A stretch of DNA of 64,000 nucleotides from contig NZ_OX424407.1 in the NCBI RefSeq assembly GCF_949152215.1, positions 248,001 through 312,000 on the forward strand, written 5' to 3'. The position numbers were made by a program, and so were the translations under genes. The stretch is from Lancefieldella sp. Marseille-Q7238. GTDB taxonomy: Bacteria; Actinomycetota; Coriobacteriia; Coriobacteriales; Atopobiaceae. Below are positions 29,196 to 39,476 of this stretch, piece after piece. The notes beneath the pieces were generated by a model that was not told where the DNA came from, did no database searches, and was given only the letters and a program-made list of their open reading frames with translations. The first letter of the stretch is position 1, and each line of letters opens with the position of its first letter.

Positions 29196-30350
29196 CTACT
29201 GCTTCTTCGTAGGCTTCCACGCGTCGTAGTTCTTTTCAAAAAGCTGCTGGTATTCGCTTTTGCCCGAAGAATCGCGCATGCTGTCAACGGGGTCTAAAAT
29301 ATGCTCTTTTTCGGCAGACGGATTCTTGGAGTCAAGCGAGCGACTCCAGCCTTCACTCAGCGCGTCAGAGCGGTTTCGCAGCCAATTTCCCAACGTGGAA
29401 AGATTGTCAAGCTGTGTTCGGTAGGCTCCATCGGCATCATCAAGGTTAGAGAGGTCCGAAACGACATTGCTGATTTCAAGGGCAATCTGTTTAGCGTCCT
29501 CAGCCGCCGCTTCACGCTCTTCTTGCGACCCGCTGATAGCGATGGTGTCAAATGACGTTTCATTATCGTTCAGACGCTTTTCAAGATCGGCAAGCTTCTC
29601 GTAGTCCGCCTCCATCGCCTGAAACGAAGGATCCCCATTGGTTGAAGGCGTATTGGATTCGTCTTCGTCCTGGCCTTTGAGTTTCTCAACGGTTCCCGGA
29701 AAGCCTTGCTTTGAAAGATCAATGCCTTGAGTGGCGCGCTCATCGTTGGCCGTAGGATTCCAGGGATGCGTGATATAAAGCACCAATCCACCCATAAAAA
29801 CCAAGGCTAGCAATGCCGTCACCACAACCACGCGCATACGGGGCATGCCTTCCGCGCGACTAGTCTCCTCGTCGTGGACGGGCTCGGAAGGGATTGCGCT
29901 TTCAAAGCGGGGTGCGGGTCGGCGCTCATCGAGTGTGAACACCGCGGTGGAATCCGAATCGATTGTGCCTGTGCCGGCAGAGTGCGCGTCTTGCGCGTCT
30001 TGCGCGGCGGCACCTGAAGGCGCGGCGGTTTGCTCGTCACTGGGCACATCAGAATTGAGTGTTGCCGCGGACCTACGCTGACGAGACGCGGATTCTTCCC
30101 CAATTTCGGGAAGTCTGATATCTCGAACAGGCCTGATTGGCGTCGCAGAAACGCCTCTTTTGGCATGCCTGGGAAGAGGCACGCCGCACTTCGGACAGAC
30201 TGACATGCTTTTCTCCACAAGAGCTCCGCAGTGGGGGCACCAATGCGCGTCAGCCACAGGAATACGCTGCGTCACGCCAAGATCCGCATGACAATGCGGG
30301 CATGTAGGCGTTCCCTCAGGAACAATCGCTCCACATCTTTGACAGCGCAT
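29196..30350 (-). CDS. Double zinc-ribbon membrane protein, function unknown
   Basis: 384 residues. Two N-terminal zinc ribbons (MRCQRCGAIVPEGTPTCPHC and HWCPHCGALVEKSMSVCPKC) carry eight Cys. A long Ser/Ala/Glu-rich linker, one membrane helix (VVVVTALLALVFMGGLVLYI, near residue 180) and an outer part that is predicted helical (YEKLADLEKRLNDNE...). The architecture, ribbon inside and helical domain outside, is common in Gram-positive bacteria, but the function is unknown. Ends 34 bases... before it on this strand lies the P-type ATPase gene. Confidence 0.7.
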   Translation of the reverse strand: MRCQRCGAIVPEGTPTCPHCHADLGVTQRIPVADAHWCPHCGALVEKSMSVCPKCGVPLPRHAKRGVSATPIRPVRDIRLPEIGEESASRQRRSAATLNSDVPSDEQTAAPSGAAAQDAQDAHSAGTGTIDSDSTAVFTLDERRPAPRFESAIPSEPVHDEETSRAEGMPRMRVVVVTALLALVFMGGLVLYITHPWNPTANDERATQGIDLSKQGFPGTVEKLKGQDEDESNTPSTNGDPSFQAMEADYEKLADLEKRLNDNETSFDTIAISGSQEEREAAAEDAKQIALEISNVVSDLSNLDDADGAYRTQLDNLSTLGNWLRNRSDALSEGWSRSLDSKNPSAEKEHILDPVDSMRDSSGKSEYQQLFEKNYDAWKPTKKQ

Positions 30351-30384
30351 GCGTATATCCCTTCCTTAATGTCCTGCAGCCATC

Positions 30385-32814
30385 TTACTCTTCACGCGAG
30401 CCTTGCGAGCGCTCATTGTCGCCCTCACTAAAAACGCGGACGAATGCCGAAAAGACCCGGCTCTCCTTGCTGTGATCATGAAGAAAAACGTAGAGCCTGT
30501 TAAAAATTACAATTGACACAAACAGCGCAGGTACAAGAAGGATACACATATCACTTGATATGGCCGATATCCTAAAGAAGGATCTGAAGAGTGTGCATCC
30601 AAGCGTGACGATAAGAACGACAGACGCGAGGAGCGCCCTGCGAAGCGCGTTAAGCGGCAAAGAGATACGCCGTATGAGAGCGATTCCAATGATTCCCGTC
30701 ACCACTAAGCAGATGGTGGACATCTCCGCGACGCTCAGATGAAGCAGGCGGCCGCTCGTCAAAATCAACGCCAACGATACGGTAATGGCTGCTGACGCCG
30801 GCAACGAGCGCTCCAGAACATTTGCCAGGAAGTTGCCGGTAATGCGCTCGTGATTGACCTCAAGGGCCAGCACAAACGATGGGAGTCCAACCGTCGCGAA
30901 AGAGAGCAACGACATCTGAATAGGAATGAAGGGATACGGCGGCATGATGATGCAAAAAAGCGCCAGAGCCGCAGTATACACGGTCTTAACCAGAAAGAGC
31001 GCCGCTGAGCGCTGGAGGTTGTTGATGGAGCGCCGCCCCTCAGCAACAACTTCGGGCATATGGGCAAAGTCATTGTCTGCCAACACGATCTCGGAGACAT
31101 TGCGCGCTGCGGCAGATCCTGAGGCCATCGAAACTGAACAATCCGCCTCACGGAGTGCCAAAATGTCATTCACGCCATCTCCGGTCATAGCAACTGTGTG
31201 GCCCTGCGCCTGGAGCGCCTGCACCAAAAGACGCTTTTGTTGAGGCGTCACACGGCCAAAAACGCGGCATGTTTTTGAAGCTTTGGCAATATCACTCTCG
31301 TCTGCAAGCGTTGTCGCGTCAACCCAGTGTTTTGCCCCAGGAATTCCTGCACGCGCGGCGATAGCCGCAACGGTACGCGGATCGTCTCCTGAAATAACAC
31401 GCAGGTCAACACCTTGATCAAGAAAATAGCGAATCGTTTCAGGAGCGGTGCTTCTAATCTGGTCTCGAATACCTACAAAGCCGAGAAGCTTTACCTCACC
31501 TTGCAGGGCGTCATTGTCGTCAAAGCCCTCAACCCTGCAAATTACCAGTACGCGTTCAAGTTCTCCAAAGATTTCCGATGCAAGCGCACGCTCGGCAACA
31601 CCCGCGCCGACTACAAACTGAGCGGCTCCCATCACATAGGCGACTCCCGCTTCGGTGACACATCCGGAGTACTTTCGAGCCGACGTAAAGGGAATGGCGC
31701 GAGAAGTACGCGGAGGCTCGATTGATTCTTTTTTGAGATACGAAAGAATGGCACGAGCCGTATCGTTTGCATCGTGCTCATTGGCACAGACAATGGCCGC
31801 AAGGGCGCCGATTACCTCTGACGTATCCGCTTCTATATCCAGGCTGTCGGCCACCACATGCGCGACTTCCATCTCTCCTGTAGTGATGGTGCCTGTCTTA
31901 TCAAGACAAAGCGTATCGACGCGAGCAAGCGTCTCCACACAATACGTCTGCTGGACCAGCACGTTTTTGACAGCAAGACGCGCCGTTGCAATAGCTAAAA
32001 CAGACGATGTCAGCAACACCAATCCCTGCGGAATCATGCCAATGACCGCCGCGACCGAAGAAAGAATCGCGGCGTTGAGGTCGGACGGCGCGTGAAAATA
32101 GCTGCGCAAAAACAGACCGATTCCCAAAGGAATAAGCGCGAAAGTACCTGCGCGAATAATCGAATTGATCGTCGCCTTTATCTCTGAATTAACCGGCTTG
32201 ACGTACTTCGCCTCAGCATTGATGCGGGCGGCGTAGCCGTCCTGACCAACGCGCGTAACACGGCCCACCAAACTGCCCAGGTCAATGAAGCTTCCGCTCA
32301 GCAATTCACTTCCGACGCTCTTCTCGACAGGCTCGCTTTCGCCGGTCAGAAGGCTCTCGTCAGCGGTTACGGATCCTTGGACGACTTCGCAGTCCGCGGG
32401 CACCTGATCTCCCGTGCGAAGACGGATCAGATCATCGACGACCAGCGCTGAAGGCAAAACCTCCATGTCCGTACCGTCGCGAATAACCGTCACGTTTTTG
32501 GCTGTCAGGATGGTAAGACGGTCCACCATACGCTTCGCACGGATCTCCTGGATCACGCCAATAAGCAGGTTAGCCCCGACGACCGCCATAAACAGCACAT
32601 TACGCAGCTCTCCGGTAAAAAGCACCAGGACAGCCATCGCGATGTTGACGATGTTAAAAAGCGTCAGAGCGTTATCTTTGATGATGGAAGAAATGGACTT
32701 TGTCGTTACGTCCGTATTGGCATTGACGCGGCCGTCGGCAACACGTTCGGCTACCTCCGCCGAACTCAATCCTCGCAGCGCAGACGTCTCCCGCACGCCT
32801 GAAGAGTCTCTCAT
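30385..32814 (-). CDS. Cation-transporting P-type ATPase, CtpE-like
   Basis: 809 residues. P-type motifs: LTGES (actuator), DKTGT with the phosphorylated Asp, GDGVND hinge and a membrane helix with GMIPQGLVLLTSS in place of the PEGL of Ca2+ pumps. This IPQG form is that of the mycobacterial CtpE group, for which calcium uptake has been reported; the ion here is not provable. There is no N-terminal heavy-metal domain. ATG 32814 is chosen (GGAG 5 bases upstream) over an upstream Met at 32835. Confidence 0.88.
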   Translation of the reverse strand: MRDSSGVRETSALRGLSSAEVAERVADGRVNANTDVTTKSISSIIKDNALTLFNIVNIAMAVLVLFTGELRNVLFMAVVGANLLIGVIQEIRAKRMVDRLTILTAKNVTVIRDGTDMEVLPSALVVDDLIRLRTGDQVPADCEVVQGSVTADESLLTGESEPVEKSVGSELLSGSFIDLGSLVGRVTRVGQDGYAARINAEAKYVKPVNSEIKATINSIIRAGTFALIPLGIGLFLRSYFHAPSDLNAAILSSVAAVIGMIPQGLVLLTSSVLAIATARLAVKNVLVQQTYCVETLARVDTLCLDKTGTITTGEMEVAHVVADSLDIEADTSEVIGALAAIVCANEHDANDTARAILSYLKKESIEPPRTSRAIPFTSARKYSGCVTEAGVAYVMGAAQFVVGAGVAERALASEIFGELERVLVICRVEGFDDNDALQGEVKLLGFVGIRDQIRSTAPETIRYFLDQGVDLRVISGDDPRTVAAIAARAGIPGAKHWVDATTLADESDIAKASKTCRVFGRVTPQQKRLLVQALQAQGHTVAMTGDGVNDILALREADCSVSMASGSAAARNVSEIVLADNDFAHMPEVVAEGRRSINNLQRSAALFLVKTVYTAALALFCIIMPPYPFIPIQMSLLSFATVGLPSFVLALEVNHERITGNFLANVLERSLPASAAITVSLALILTSGRLLHLSVAEMSTICLVVTGIIGIALIRRISLPLNALRRALLASVVLIVTLGCTLFRSFFRISAISSDMCILLVPALFVSIVIFNRLYVFLHDHSKESRVFSAFVRVFSEGDNERSQGSREE

Positions 32815-32912
32815 AGTTCTCCACAACTGACACATATCTCAAGCGTACACATGCCACAAGACGATGTATTCGCCGGTGCAAACAGGGCAGCATACCGTCA
32901 CGTTATACCTGG

Positions 32913-32986
32913 TGACCCCGGTGGGGCTCGAACCCACGACCTTTTGCTCCGGAGGCAAACGCTCTCATCCACTGAGCTACGGGGCC
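32913..32986 (-). tRNA. tRNA-Arg, anticodon CCG
   Basis: 74-base cloverleaf. Acceptor arm GGCCCCG pairs CGGGGTC (one G-U), D-arm AGCTCAGTGGATGAGAGC, anticodon stem TTTGC/GCAAA with loop CTCCGGA (anticodon CCG, reading CGG), T-arm GTGGGTTCGAGCCCCAC. CCA is not encoded. Confidence 0.95.
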
Positions 32987-33170
32987 ATAGTTGGTAAGTA
33001 TAACGAGCAAGCATAGGCAAATTCAAGTTTAAAATTCAGAGAAGGAAGATATCGGTCATGTTATAGACTCAAAGCGTCCCGTGATTTCCGCGCCCGAACA
33101 CCGACAACTACGTCCTAGCACCGAGAGCCGCGTTCGGACACCAAGCACTCATAGTTTGAAAGAGGCATGC

Positions 33171-33983
33171 ATGCGCGCCATTTTGACAAGCCGAGAATCA
33201 CATCCGGCAGATACCTGCATTGACGTCGGATACGGGGTCAAAATCGGAGGCGGAAACTTTGCCGTCATAGCAGGACCATGCTCGGTTGAGGGAGAAAGTC
33301 TCCTCTCGCTTGCCCATGATGTGCGTCTTGCTGGAGCAACCATGCTGCGCGGAGGCGCTTTTAAGCCACGCACGAGCCCCTATGACTTTCAGGGTCTGGG
33401 CACGCGCGCGCTTGAACTGCTGATGGAAGCCTCACACCAAGAACATATACCCGTAGTGGTCGAACTTACCCAGGAGGCGCTTCTCGACACATACCTTGAG
33501 CTTGGCATTCATGTCATTCAGATTGGCGCCCGCAACGCGCAGAACTTCTCGCTTCTGAAAGCTGTCGGTAAAACGCAAACTCCCGTGCTGCTCAAGCGCG
33601 GGATGGGCAGCACCATCGAAGAGCTTCTGCTTGCCGCCGAATACATCATGCGTGAGGGAAACCGCAAGGTTCTCGTCTGTGAGCGGGGCATCAGGACATT
33701 TGAAGACTCCACGCGCTACACCTTTGATGTCAGCGCGATTCCCGTGGTCAAACACGATTCCCACCTGCCGATTATCGCCGATCCAAGCCATGCCGCCGGA
33801 ACTGCCGCCTACGTCGCAGACCTCGCCTGCGCCGCCGTTGCCGCAGGCGCCGACGGTCTGGAAATCGAGGTCCACGCTGATCCTCCTCATGCTTTGTCCG
33901 ATGGTGAACAGGCGCTTACGCCCGCAGAGTTTTCTCAGCTTATGCAGCGCGTTCGCTCCATCAGGGAGGCGCTTTGTGGATAG
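33171..33983 (+). CDS. aroF: 3-deoxy-7-phosphoheptulonate synthase (DAHP synthase)
   Basis: 270 residues; first step of the shikimate pathway, condensing PEP with erythrose 4-phosphate. Motifs of the KDO8P-like (type I beta) class: [71 protein letters not shown]. It lacks an ACT or chorismate-mutase regulatory domain, though a chorismate mutase is encoded later in the run. ATG 33171 follows GAAAGAGG; an upstream GTG frame from 33081 is unlikely. No attenuator is visible upstream. The GTG of aroB overlaps its end. Confidence 0.93.
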   Translation: MRAILTSRESHPADTCIDVGYGVKIGGGNFAVIAGPCSVEGESLLSLAHDVRLAGATMLRGGAFKPRTSPYDFQGLGTRALELLMEASHQEHIPVVVELTQEALLDTYLELGIHVIQIGARNAQNFSLLKAVGKTQTPVLLKRGMGSTIEELLLAAEYIMREGNRKVLVCERGIRTFEDSTRYTFDVSAIPVVKHDSHLPIIADPSHAAGTAAYVADLACAAVAAGADGLEIEVHADPPHALSDGEQALTPAEFSQLMQRVRSIREALCG

Positions 33984-35109
33984 AGCTTCCAACACCATCT
34001 GCCTTGACGTCCGCACCCCTTCCGCATCATATGAAGTGGTCGTTGGCGCCGGCTTGATTGAAGACGCGGGCAAAAAGCTCAGATCGTTGTTTCCCGCAGA
34101 GACGCGTCTGCATCTTGTAAGCGATACCAATGTCTGGCCGCTCTATGGCGAGAAGCTCCTGAGCTCGCTTGGCACCGCTGGATTTGCAGCGATGTCATAC
34201 ACCGTCATTCCTGCCGGAGAGCATTCCAAGAGCGTTTCTTGCCTCTCACATCTGTGGGACGAATGCGCCCGTCATGGTCTGACAAGACACGACTGCATAA
34301 TCGCGCTCGGCGGAGGTGTCGTGTGCGACCTTGCCGGATTTGCCGCCGCCACCTATCTTCGCGGCTGCCATGTCGTGCACATACCAACCACGCTCCTTGC
34401 GATGGTCGACGCGTCAGTCGGCGGAAAATGCGCCATCGACCTGCCGGCCGGCAAAAATCTTGCGGGAGCGTTTTTTCAACCGGACAGCGTCCTTATCGAT
34501 GTCGCAACTCTGAAAACGCTTCCTTCAAAAGAATTTCAAAGCGGCTGTGCAGAAATAATCAAGCATGCGGTACTTGCGGACGCGGCGCTCTTTTCGCTTT
34601 TGGAGACAGGACCGGCTGACAAGACGAGCCTCTTGACCCCCGATGCGCAGACGCTTGTCAAACTCATCGCCGCAAACATCCGTATCAAGCGCGCTTTTGT
34701 CGCTGCCGATGAAACAGATGCAGGCAGGCGGCACATGCTCAACCTTGGCCATACAATCGGCCATGCGATTGAAGCTGCAAGCGACTGTACGCTGAGCCAT
34801 GGCGCGTGCGTTGCGGCGGGTCTTTGCTGCCTCATGCGCGGAGCATCAGATCCTCATGTGCATCTTGCCAGCGCTCAAGACGCCAAACGGATAGAAACGC
34901 TTGTCTCTCGTTTCGGATTGCCTGTCGACACGACCTTTACGCGAGAAACCCTCATGGACTACGTCTGGCGCGATAAGAAACGACGTGGATCTTCCATCAA
35001 TGTCGCCATCCCGACAAAAATCGGTTCTGCAGATATCGTTTCGCTTTCACAGGATGAAATGCGTACTATTATCGAGTACGGATGTGGCACAGGAGGAACA
35101 GCGTGTTAG
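33976..35109 (+). CDS. aroB: 3-dehydroquinate synthase
   Basis: 377 residues. Motifs [44 protein letters not shown] and [13 protein letters not shown] (metal His). The GTG start is chosen: AGGGAGG lies 6 bases upstream and the gene overlaps the aroF stop by 8 bases. Uses NAD and Zn/Co to close the ring. Contains GGCGAGAAG at 34147. Confidence 0.95.
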   Translation: MDRASNTICLDVRTPSASYEVVVGAGLIEDAGKKLRSLFPAETRLHLVSDTNVWPLYGEKLLSSLGTAGFAAMSYTVIPAGEHSKSVSCLSHLWDECARHGLTRHDCIIALGGGVVCDLAGFAAATYLRGCHVVHIPTTLLAMVDASVGGKCAIDLPAGKNLAGAFFQPDSVLIDVATLKTLPSKEFQSGCAEIIKHAVLADAALFSLLETGPADKTSLLTPDAQTLVKLIAANIRIKRAFVAADETDAGRRHMLNLGHTIGHAIEAASDCTLSHGACVAAGLCCLMRGASDPHVHLASAQDAKRIETLVSRFGLPVDTTFTRETLMDYVWRDKKRRGSSINVAIPTKIGSADIVSLSQDEMRTIIEYGCGTGGTAC

Positions 35110-36416
35110 CGACAATCACCCCTCATGAACTTTTTGGAACCATCAGCGCGGTAGCTTCAAAGTCTGAGGCTCATCGCGTCTTCATCTGCGCGGCCTGCGC
35201 CGACACCGTCACGGACATCGACTGCAACGCTTCGTCAAAAGATATTGACGCAACTATCGCCTGCCTGGAAGCTTTGGGTGCTCACTTTACCAGAACCGTC
35301 AGAGGCTACCGTGTATCCCCCATCAAACAGCCCAAGCACACGTTCTTTCAGCTTAAGAAAATCGATCTGCCCTGCGGTGAGTCAGGCTCAACGCTCCGTT
35401 TTCTGCTTCCTGTGACAGGAGCCTTGGGGCGCAAAGTTGAATTCCACGCTGAAGGAACGCTCGTGCAGCGCCCGCTCGCGCCGCTCTATGGCCAGCTCAC
35501 AGAGCACGGAGTTCGCCTTTCTACTGAAGGCGCCTATCCCCTTGCTCTTTCGGGCCGTCTTTCAGGCGGACGTTTTGTGTTGCCGGGCAATATTTCATCA
35601 CAATTTGTCAGCGGGCTTCTTATGGCCGCTCCCCTTATGGAGCAGGGCCTCGAGGTATTTGTCGCCACGCCCGTCGAATCAGCCCCTTATGTGGACCTGA
35701 CTATTAAGACGCTGGCTGATTTTGGCGTTGGTGTCGAAACAACATATCTGGTTGAAGCTGGCAAAGAGTACGCACGGTTCTACGTGTCAGGCAACGTCAG
35801 CTACAAGACTCCAGGTCAACTTGAGATTGAGGGTGACTGGTCCAACGCCGCCTTTTGGCTTACCGCAGGAGCCCTCGGTAACGGCATCGAGGTCACAAAC
35901 CTTGCTATGCAGAGTGCGCAAGGTGACAGAGCTATACTTGCAGCCCTTTCGCTTATAGGAGCGCGCGTGTCCCGGCACGGCAATAACGCGGCCGCAAGCT
36001 TCGATCACCTGCGGTCTATTCAGCTTAACGTGTCGGATACGCCTGATCTAGTGCCGCCACTCGCAGTAGCTGCAGCTTTCGCGCGCGGCTCAACCGTCTT
36101 TACCCACGCGGAAAGGCTCTGCCTCAAGGAGTCTGACCGTCTTGCAACAATAGCCAACGCCCTCAACGCGCTTGGTGGACAGGCGTCCGTACAAGATGGC
36201 GCTTTGCACGTCGAAGGTATGGAAGGCCTTGACGGCGGAGAGGTGAGCGGATCTTCTGACCATCGCATCGTGATGATGGCAGCCATCGCCGCAGCCTACG
36301 CCGATGGTCCGACTACCATTACCAACGCGGAAGCGGTGGCAAAATCCTACCCTACCTTCTTTGAGGATTTTCGCTCTCTCGGCGGCATTGTCGAGCTGAG
36401 CGATGGGCTCGCATAG
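35103..36416 (+). CDS. aroA: 3-phosphoshikimate 1-carboxyvinyltransferase (EPSP synthase)
   Basis: 437 residues; transfers enolpyruvyl from PEP to shikimate 3-phosphate. Seen: SKSEAHRVFICAA (substrate Lys-Ser at the N-terminus), CGESGSTLRFLLPVTGALG, and near the C-terminus KESDRLATIANALNALGG and SSDHRIVMMAAIAA. The GTG at 35103 follows AGGAGG and overlaps the aroB stop. Confidence 0.95.
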   Translation: MLATITPHELFGTISAVASKSEAHRVFICAACADTVTDIDCNASSKDIDATIACLEALGAHFTRTVRGYRVSPIKQPKHTFFQLKKIDLPCGESGSTLRFLLPVTGALGRKVEFHAEGTLVQRPLAPLYGQLTEHGVRLSTEGAYPLALSGRLSGGRFVLPGNISSQFVSGLLMAAPLMEQGLEVFVATPVESAPYVDLTIKTLADFGVGVETTYLVEAGKEYARFYVSGNVSYKTPGQLEIEGDWSNAAFWLTAGALGNGIEVTNLAMQSAQGDRAILAALSLIGARVSRHGNNAAASFDHLRSIQLNVSDTPDLVPPLAVAAAFARGSTVFTHAERLCLKESDRLATIANALNALGGQASVQDGALHVEGMEGLDGGEVSGSSDHRIVMMAAIAAAYADGPTTITNAEAVAKSYPTFFEDFRSLGGIVELSDGLA

Positions 36417-36428
36417 ACAGGACAGATT

Positions 36429-37568
36429 ATGCCTTCGTCATTTGGAACCACGCTTACCGTTACCGTCTTTGGCCAATCTCATTCAGAGGCAATCGGCTGC
36501 GTCATCGATGGACTCCCTTCAGGCCTTACGATTGATCAAGACGCCCTCGCAACTTTCTCCGCCCGACGCGCGCCCGGACGCATGCCGTGGGACACTCCCC
36601 GCCTCGAATCCGATTCCTTTCGCGTGCTCTCGGGACTTACCTCAAAAAGTGTCACCCGCGGCGCTCCAATTGCCCTTCTCATTGAAAACTCCGATGCGCG
36701 TTCCTCTGACTATGACCGAACAAACAGCGTTTTTCGCCCGGGTCATGCGGACTTTAGCGCCTGGAAAAAATGGCACGGACGGCAGGACGCTTATGGAGGC
36801 GGTCAGTTTTCGGGGCGCCTCACCGCTCCGCTTTGCCTCGCCGGCGGTATAGCGCTTCAGGCGCTTGAGCACCAGGGCATTCAGATTGCCGCTCATGTAC
36901 AATCAGCCGCCGGCATCGCCGATGAGCCCTTTGACGCGTTCAGTAACAACTCTCAAGCTCAAGTTCACCTTGAACATCAGATTGCAGCCCTTCATGACGG
37001 CCGCATCATTTCCACCATCAACCAAGAAGCTGGCGAGAAGCTCACCGCTGCTCTTATGGAGATTCGCGCTGAAGGTGATACCACAGGCGGTCTTGTCGAA
37101 TGTGTTGCGACGGGCTTTCCGGCAGGAGTGGGCTCGCCGTTATTTGACGGACTTGAAAGTCGCATCTCTCAGGCAATTTTTAGCATTCCCGCGGTCAAAG
37201 GTATAGAGTTTGGCCTGGGCTTTCGGGTGTCTGAGGCACGGGGCAGCTTCAACAATGATTCTTATGAGATACGCAACGGTCAGCCTCAGCCCGCAACAAA
37301 CAACGCAGGCGGCATCCTTGGCGGCATATCCACCGGCGCGCCGCTCTTGTTCTCTTGCGCTTTTAAGCCTGTGCCGAGCATCTCTTTGCCTCAACAATCA
37401 GTAGATTATACAAGCAACGAAGAAATAACTCTGCAGGTACACGGTCGTCACGATACTTGCGTTGCTTTGCGAGCCGTTCCCGTTGTGGAAGGAATGACCG
37501 CTCTGGTACTTCTTGACGCCCTGCTTTCCTATCCGGCAGAGCCAAAGCGTAATCCCTATGAGGAGTAA
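36429..37568 (+). CDS. aroC: Chorismate synthase
   Basis: 379 residues, FMN-dependent last step to chorismate. Motifs: FGQSHSEAIGCVIDGLPSG near the N-terminus, RPGHADFSAWKKWHGRQDAYGGGQFSGRLTAP, and FNNDSYEIRNGQPQPATNNAGGILGGISTG. 12 bases after aroA. GGCGAGAAG at 37032 encodes GEK. Confidence 0.97.
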   Translation: MPSSFGTTLTVTVFGQSHSEAIGCVIDGLPSGLTIDQDALATFSARRAPGRMPWDTPRLESDSFRVLSGLTSKSVTRGAPIALLIENSDARSSDYDRTNSVFRPGHADFSAWKKWHGRQDAYGGGQFSGRLTAPLCLAGGIALQALEHQGIQIAAHVQSAAGIADEPFDAFSNNSQAQVHLEHQIAALHDGRIISTINQEAGEKLTAALMEIRAEGDTTGGLVECVATGFPAGVGSPLFDGLESRISQAIFSIPAVKGIEFGLGFRVSEARGSFNNDSYEIRNGQPQPATNNAGGILGGISTGAPLLFSCAFKPVPSISLPQQSVDYTSNEEITLQVHGRHDTCVALRAVPVVEGMTALVLLDALLSYPAEPKRNPYEE

Positions 37569-37574
37569 GCAGCT

Positions 37575-37868
37575 ATGACAGATGTCTCCTATCCGCACAA
37601 CCTCACCAGCCTCAATGAACTGCGCGCCCAAATTGACGTCATTGACGCTCAGATCTTGGATCTGTTTGTCAGACGCGCCGCCGTTGCTACGGAAATAGGC
37701 CTGTATAAACGCACGCGAGGGCTTCCTATAGTCGACCATGACCGCGAACAGCAGAAATTAGATCTCGCAGAGGCTTCTGTTCCCGAACATCTCAAAGCGC
37801 CAACAGCCTCTTTGATGCGCGTACTCATGGGTACTGCAAAGTCTCAGGAGAAAACGCCCGATGCCTGA
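37575..37868 (+). CDS. Chorismate mutase (AroQ fold)
   Basis: 97 residues: LNELRAQIDVIDAQILDLFVRRAAVATEIGLYKRTRGLPIVDHDREQQKL, the three-helix AroQ-class mutase that makes prephenate for Phe/Tyr. Key Arg, Lys and the DxxRE-like segment (DHDREQ) are present. It is a free mutase, without prephenate dehydratase or dehydrogenase, which must lie elsewhere. It overlaps the next gene by 8 bases. Confidence 0.9.
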   Translation: MTDVSYPHNLTSLNELRAQIDVIDAQILDLFVRRAAVATEIGLYKRTRGLPIVDHDREQQKLDLAEASVPEHLKAPTASLMRVLMGTAKSQEKTPDA

Positions 37869-39210
37869 GTCTTCTATCACGTACGGACTTCTTGGACAAA
37901 AGCTCGGCCACAGCTGGTCTCCGCAGATTCATCGCATGCTCGGGTCGGCACCCTATGAGCTCATAGAAGCGGCTCCTCAAGATGTAGCGAACATACTCGC
38001 GCGCGACACTTGGAGCGGTCTCAATGTAACCATCCCCTACAAGCGACAAGCACTTCTCGCCGCGGACACAGCAAGCGACGCCGCACGGGCGATTGGAGCC
38101 GCAAACACCCTTATTAGGCTCAAGCGAGATGGCTCAATCTACGCGGACAACACCGATGCGGCGGGCTTTCTCTGGCTGCTGGAACGCTTTTCACAACGTC
38201 AGAACAATCTCTCAGCGTGCGCGTATATCAGTGGCAAAAAAGTGCTGGTGCTTGGCGCTCAGGGAGGCGCCGGGCGGGCGGTCTGCTACGCGCTTCAATC
38301 CCTAGGTGCACATAGTATCGGCGTCAGCCGCACAGAAGAGAGCTTCCATCACAACCTTTGTTCTCTCTGGATACCGTACGACCGAATCAAAGACCACAGC
38401 GACGCTGCCTTAATTGTCAACTGCACGCCTGTAGGCATGTATCCCAACTGTCCGAAAAGTCCGCTGGCGCCGCAGACGCTTGACGGTTTTACACAACTTG
38501 AAGGCGTCATCGACGTAATCTATAACCCGCTCAGAAGCGCTTTGCTACTTGCGACTCTGAAGCGTGGTATTCCCGCTGAAAACGGTCTTGGTATGTTGGT
38601 TGCCCAGGCCTGCGCGGCAAGCAGGCTTTTTCTTACGGGTGAGCCGGTGTCCTCTTCTCTTTTTCCTGTCGATTTCATGACGGCCGCCGATTCTATAACG
38701 ATTGAGGCAATCGAGCAAAGGCTCGTACAGCACCTGCAAAACATCGTACTTATCGGCATGCCCGGAGTCGGCAAAACAAGCGCGGGACAACAACTCGCAC
38801 GGCTATGTGGGCGTCCCTTTGTTGACATCGACGCCGCTGTTCAAGCCTCAACAGGAAAAACGCCAACACAGATCATACGCGAATCCGGCGAAGAGGCCTT
38901 TCGCGCCGCTGAATCAGCCGCGGTCAAAGCAGCTGGCCTTGGCTCAGGCCACATCATCGCCTGCGGCGGCGGTACTGTGGTTACAAGCGTCAATTACGAG
39001 GCGCTCAAGCAAAACGGTCACCTGGTGTTTCTCGACCGTCCGATTCACACACTGGACACAAAAAACCGACCTCTTACCGCAGCTCAGGGACTTGAGTCCA
39101 TTGCGCGAGTACGCATGCCGCTCTATCTCAGCTGGGCCGACACGCTCTTTGCCTGTACGGGTTCTCCGGCGACAGACGCCGCGGCGCTCAAAACACTCTT
39201 CTCTCTGTAG
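37861..39210 (+). CDS. aroE-aroK: Shikimate dehydrogenase - shikimate kinase fusion (AroE-AroK)
   Basis: 449 residues. First 270: shikimate dehydrogenase (GLLGQKLGHSWSPQIHRML, the catalytic Lys in LNVTIPYKRQ, DNTDAAGF, NADP loop VLGAQGGAGRA). From about residue 295: shikimate kinase (Walker A GMPGVGKTSAGQQLA, DIDAAVQASTGKTPTQIIRESGEEAFRAAE, GGGTVV, NRPL lid). The two steps are consecutive in the pathway, so the fusion makes biochemical sense. Contains GGCGAGAAG (complement) at 38053. The last codons LFSL-stop are repeated downstream. Confidence 0.95.
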   Translation: MPESSITYGLLGQKLGHSWSPQIHRMLGSAPYELIEAAPQDVANILARDTWSGLNVTIPYKRQALLAADTASDAARAIGAANTLIRLKRDGSIYADNTDAAGFLWLLERFSQRQNNLSACAYISGKKVLVLGAQGGAGRAVCYALQSLGAHSIGVSRTEESFHHNLCSLWIPYDRIKDHSDAALIVNCTPVGMYPNCPKSPLAPQTLDGFTQLEGVIDVIYNPLRSALLLATLKRGIPAENGLGMLVAQACAASRLFLTGEPVSSSLFPVDFMTAADSITIEAIEQRLVQHLQNIVLIGMPGVGKTSAGQQLARLCGRPFVDIDAAVQASTGKTPTQIIRESGEEAFRAAESAAVKAAGLGSGHIIACGGGTVVTSVNYEALKQNGHLVFLDRPIHTLDTKNRPLTAAQGLESIARVRMPLYLSWADTLFACTGSPATDAAALKTLFSL

Positions 39211-39268
39211 ATCTTCTCTCTGTAGATCTTTTCTCTATAAACCTTTTTCTGTAGCTCTTCTCTCTGAC
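39196..39268 (+). repeat. Tandem 15-base repeat across the aroE-aroK stop codon
   Basis: Units start at 39196, 39211, 39226, 39241 and 39255; the first (CTCTTCTCTCTGTAG) holds the last codons and stop of the gene. The next two keep the frame and each again reads Phe-Ser-Leu-stop, the later ones are decayed. It looks like replication slippage at the 3' end. Confidence 0.85.
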
Positions 39269-39476
39269 TCACCATCTTCAGACAGCCCGCCGCTTGCGGA
39301 TAGCTTCAAGCCTTTCACCTCATATATTGTTCCGTCCACCGAACCGCAAAAGGATACGGGCGTTTCGAGTTCTTCTCGCCGTATACTCTGTGGACGTGGG
39401 AGGTCTCTCGCAAAAAATTCCGTATTCGATGCAGGCACGATGGATTTGTTGGGGTCCATCTCAGAAAGGGTACACG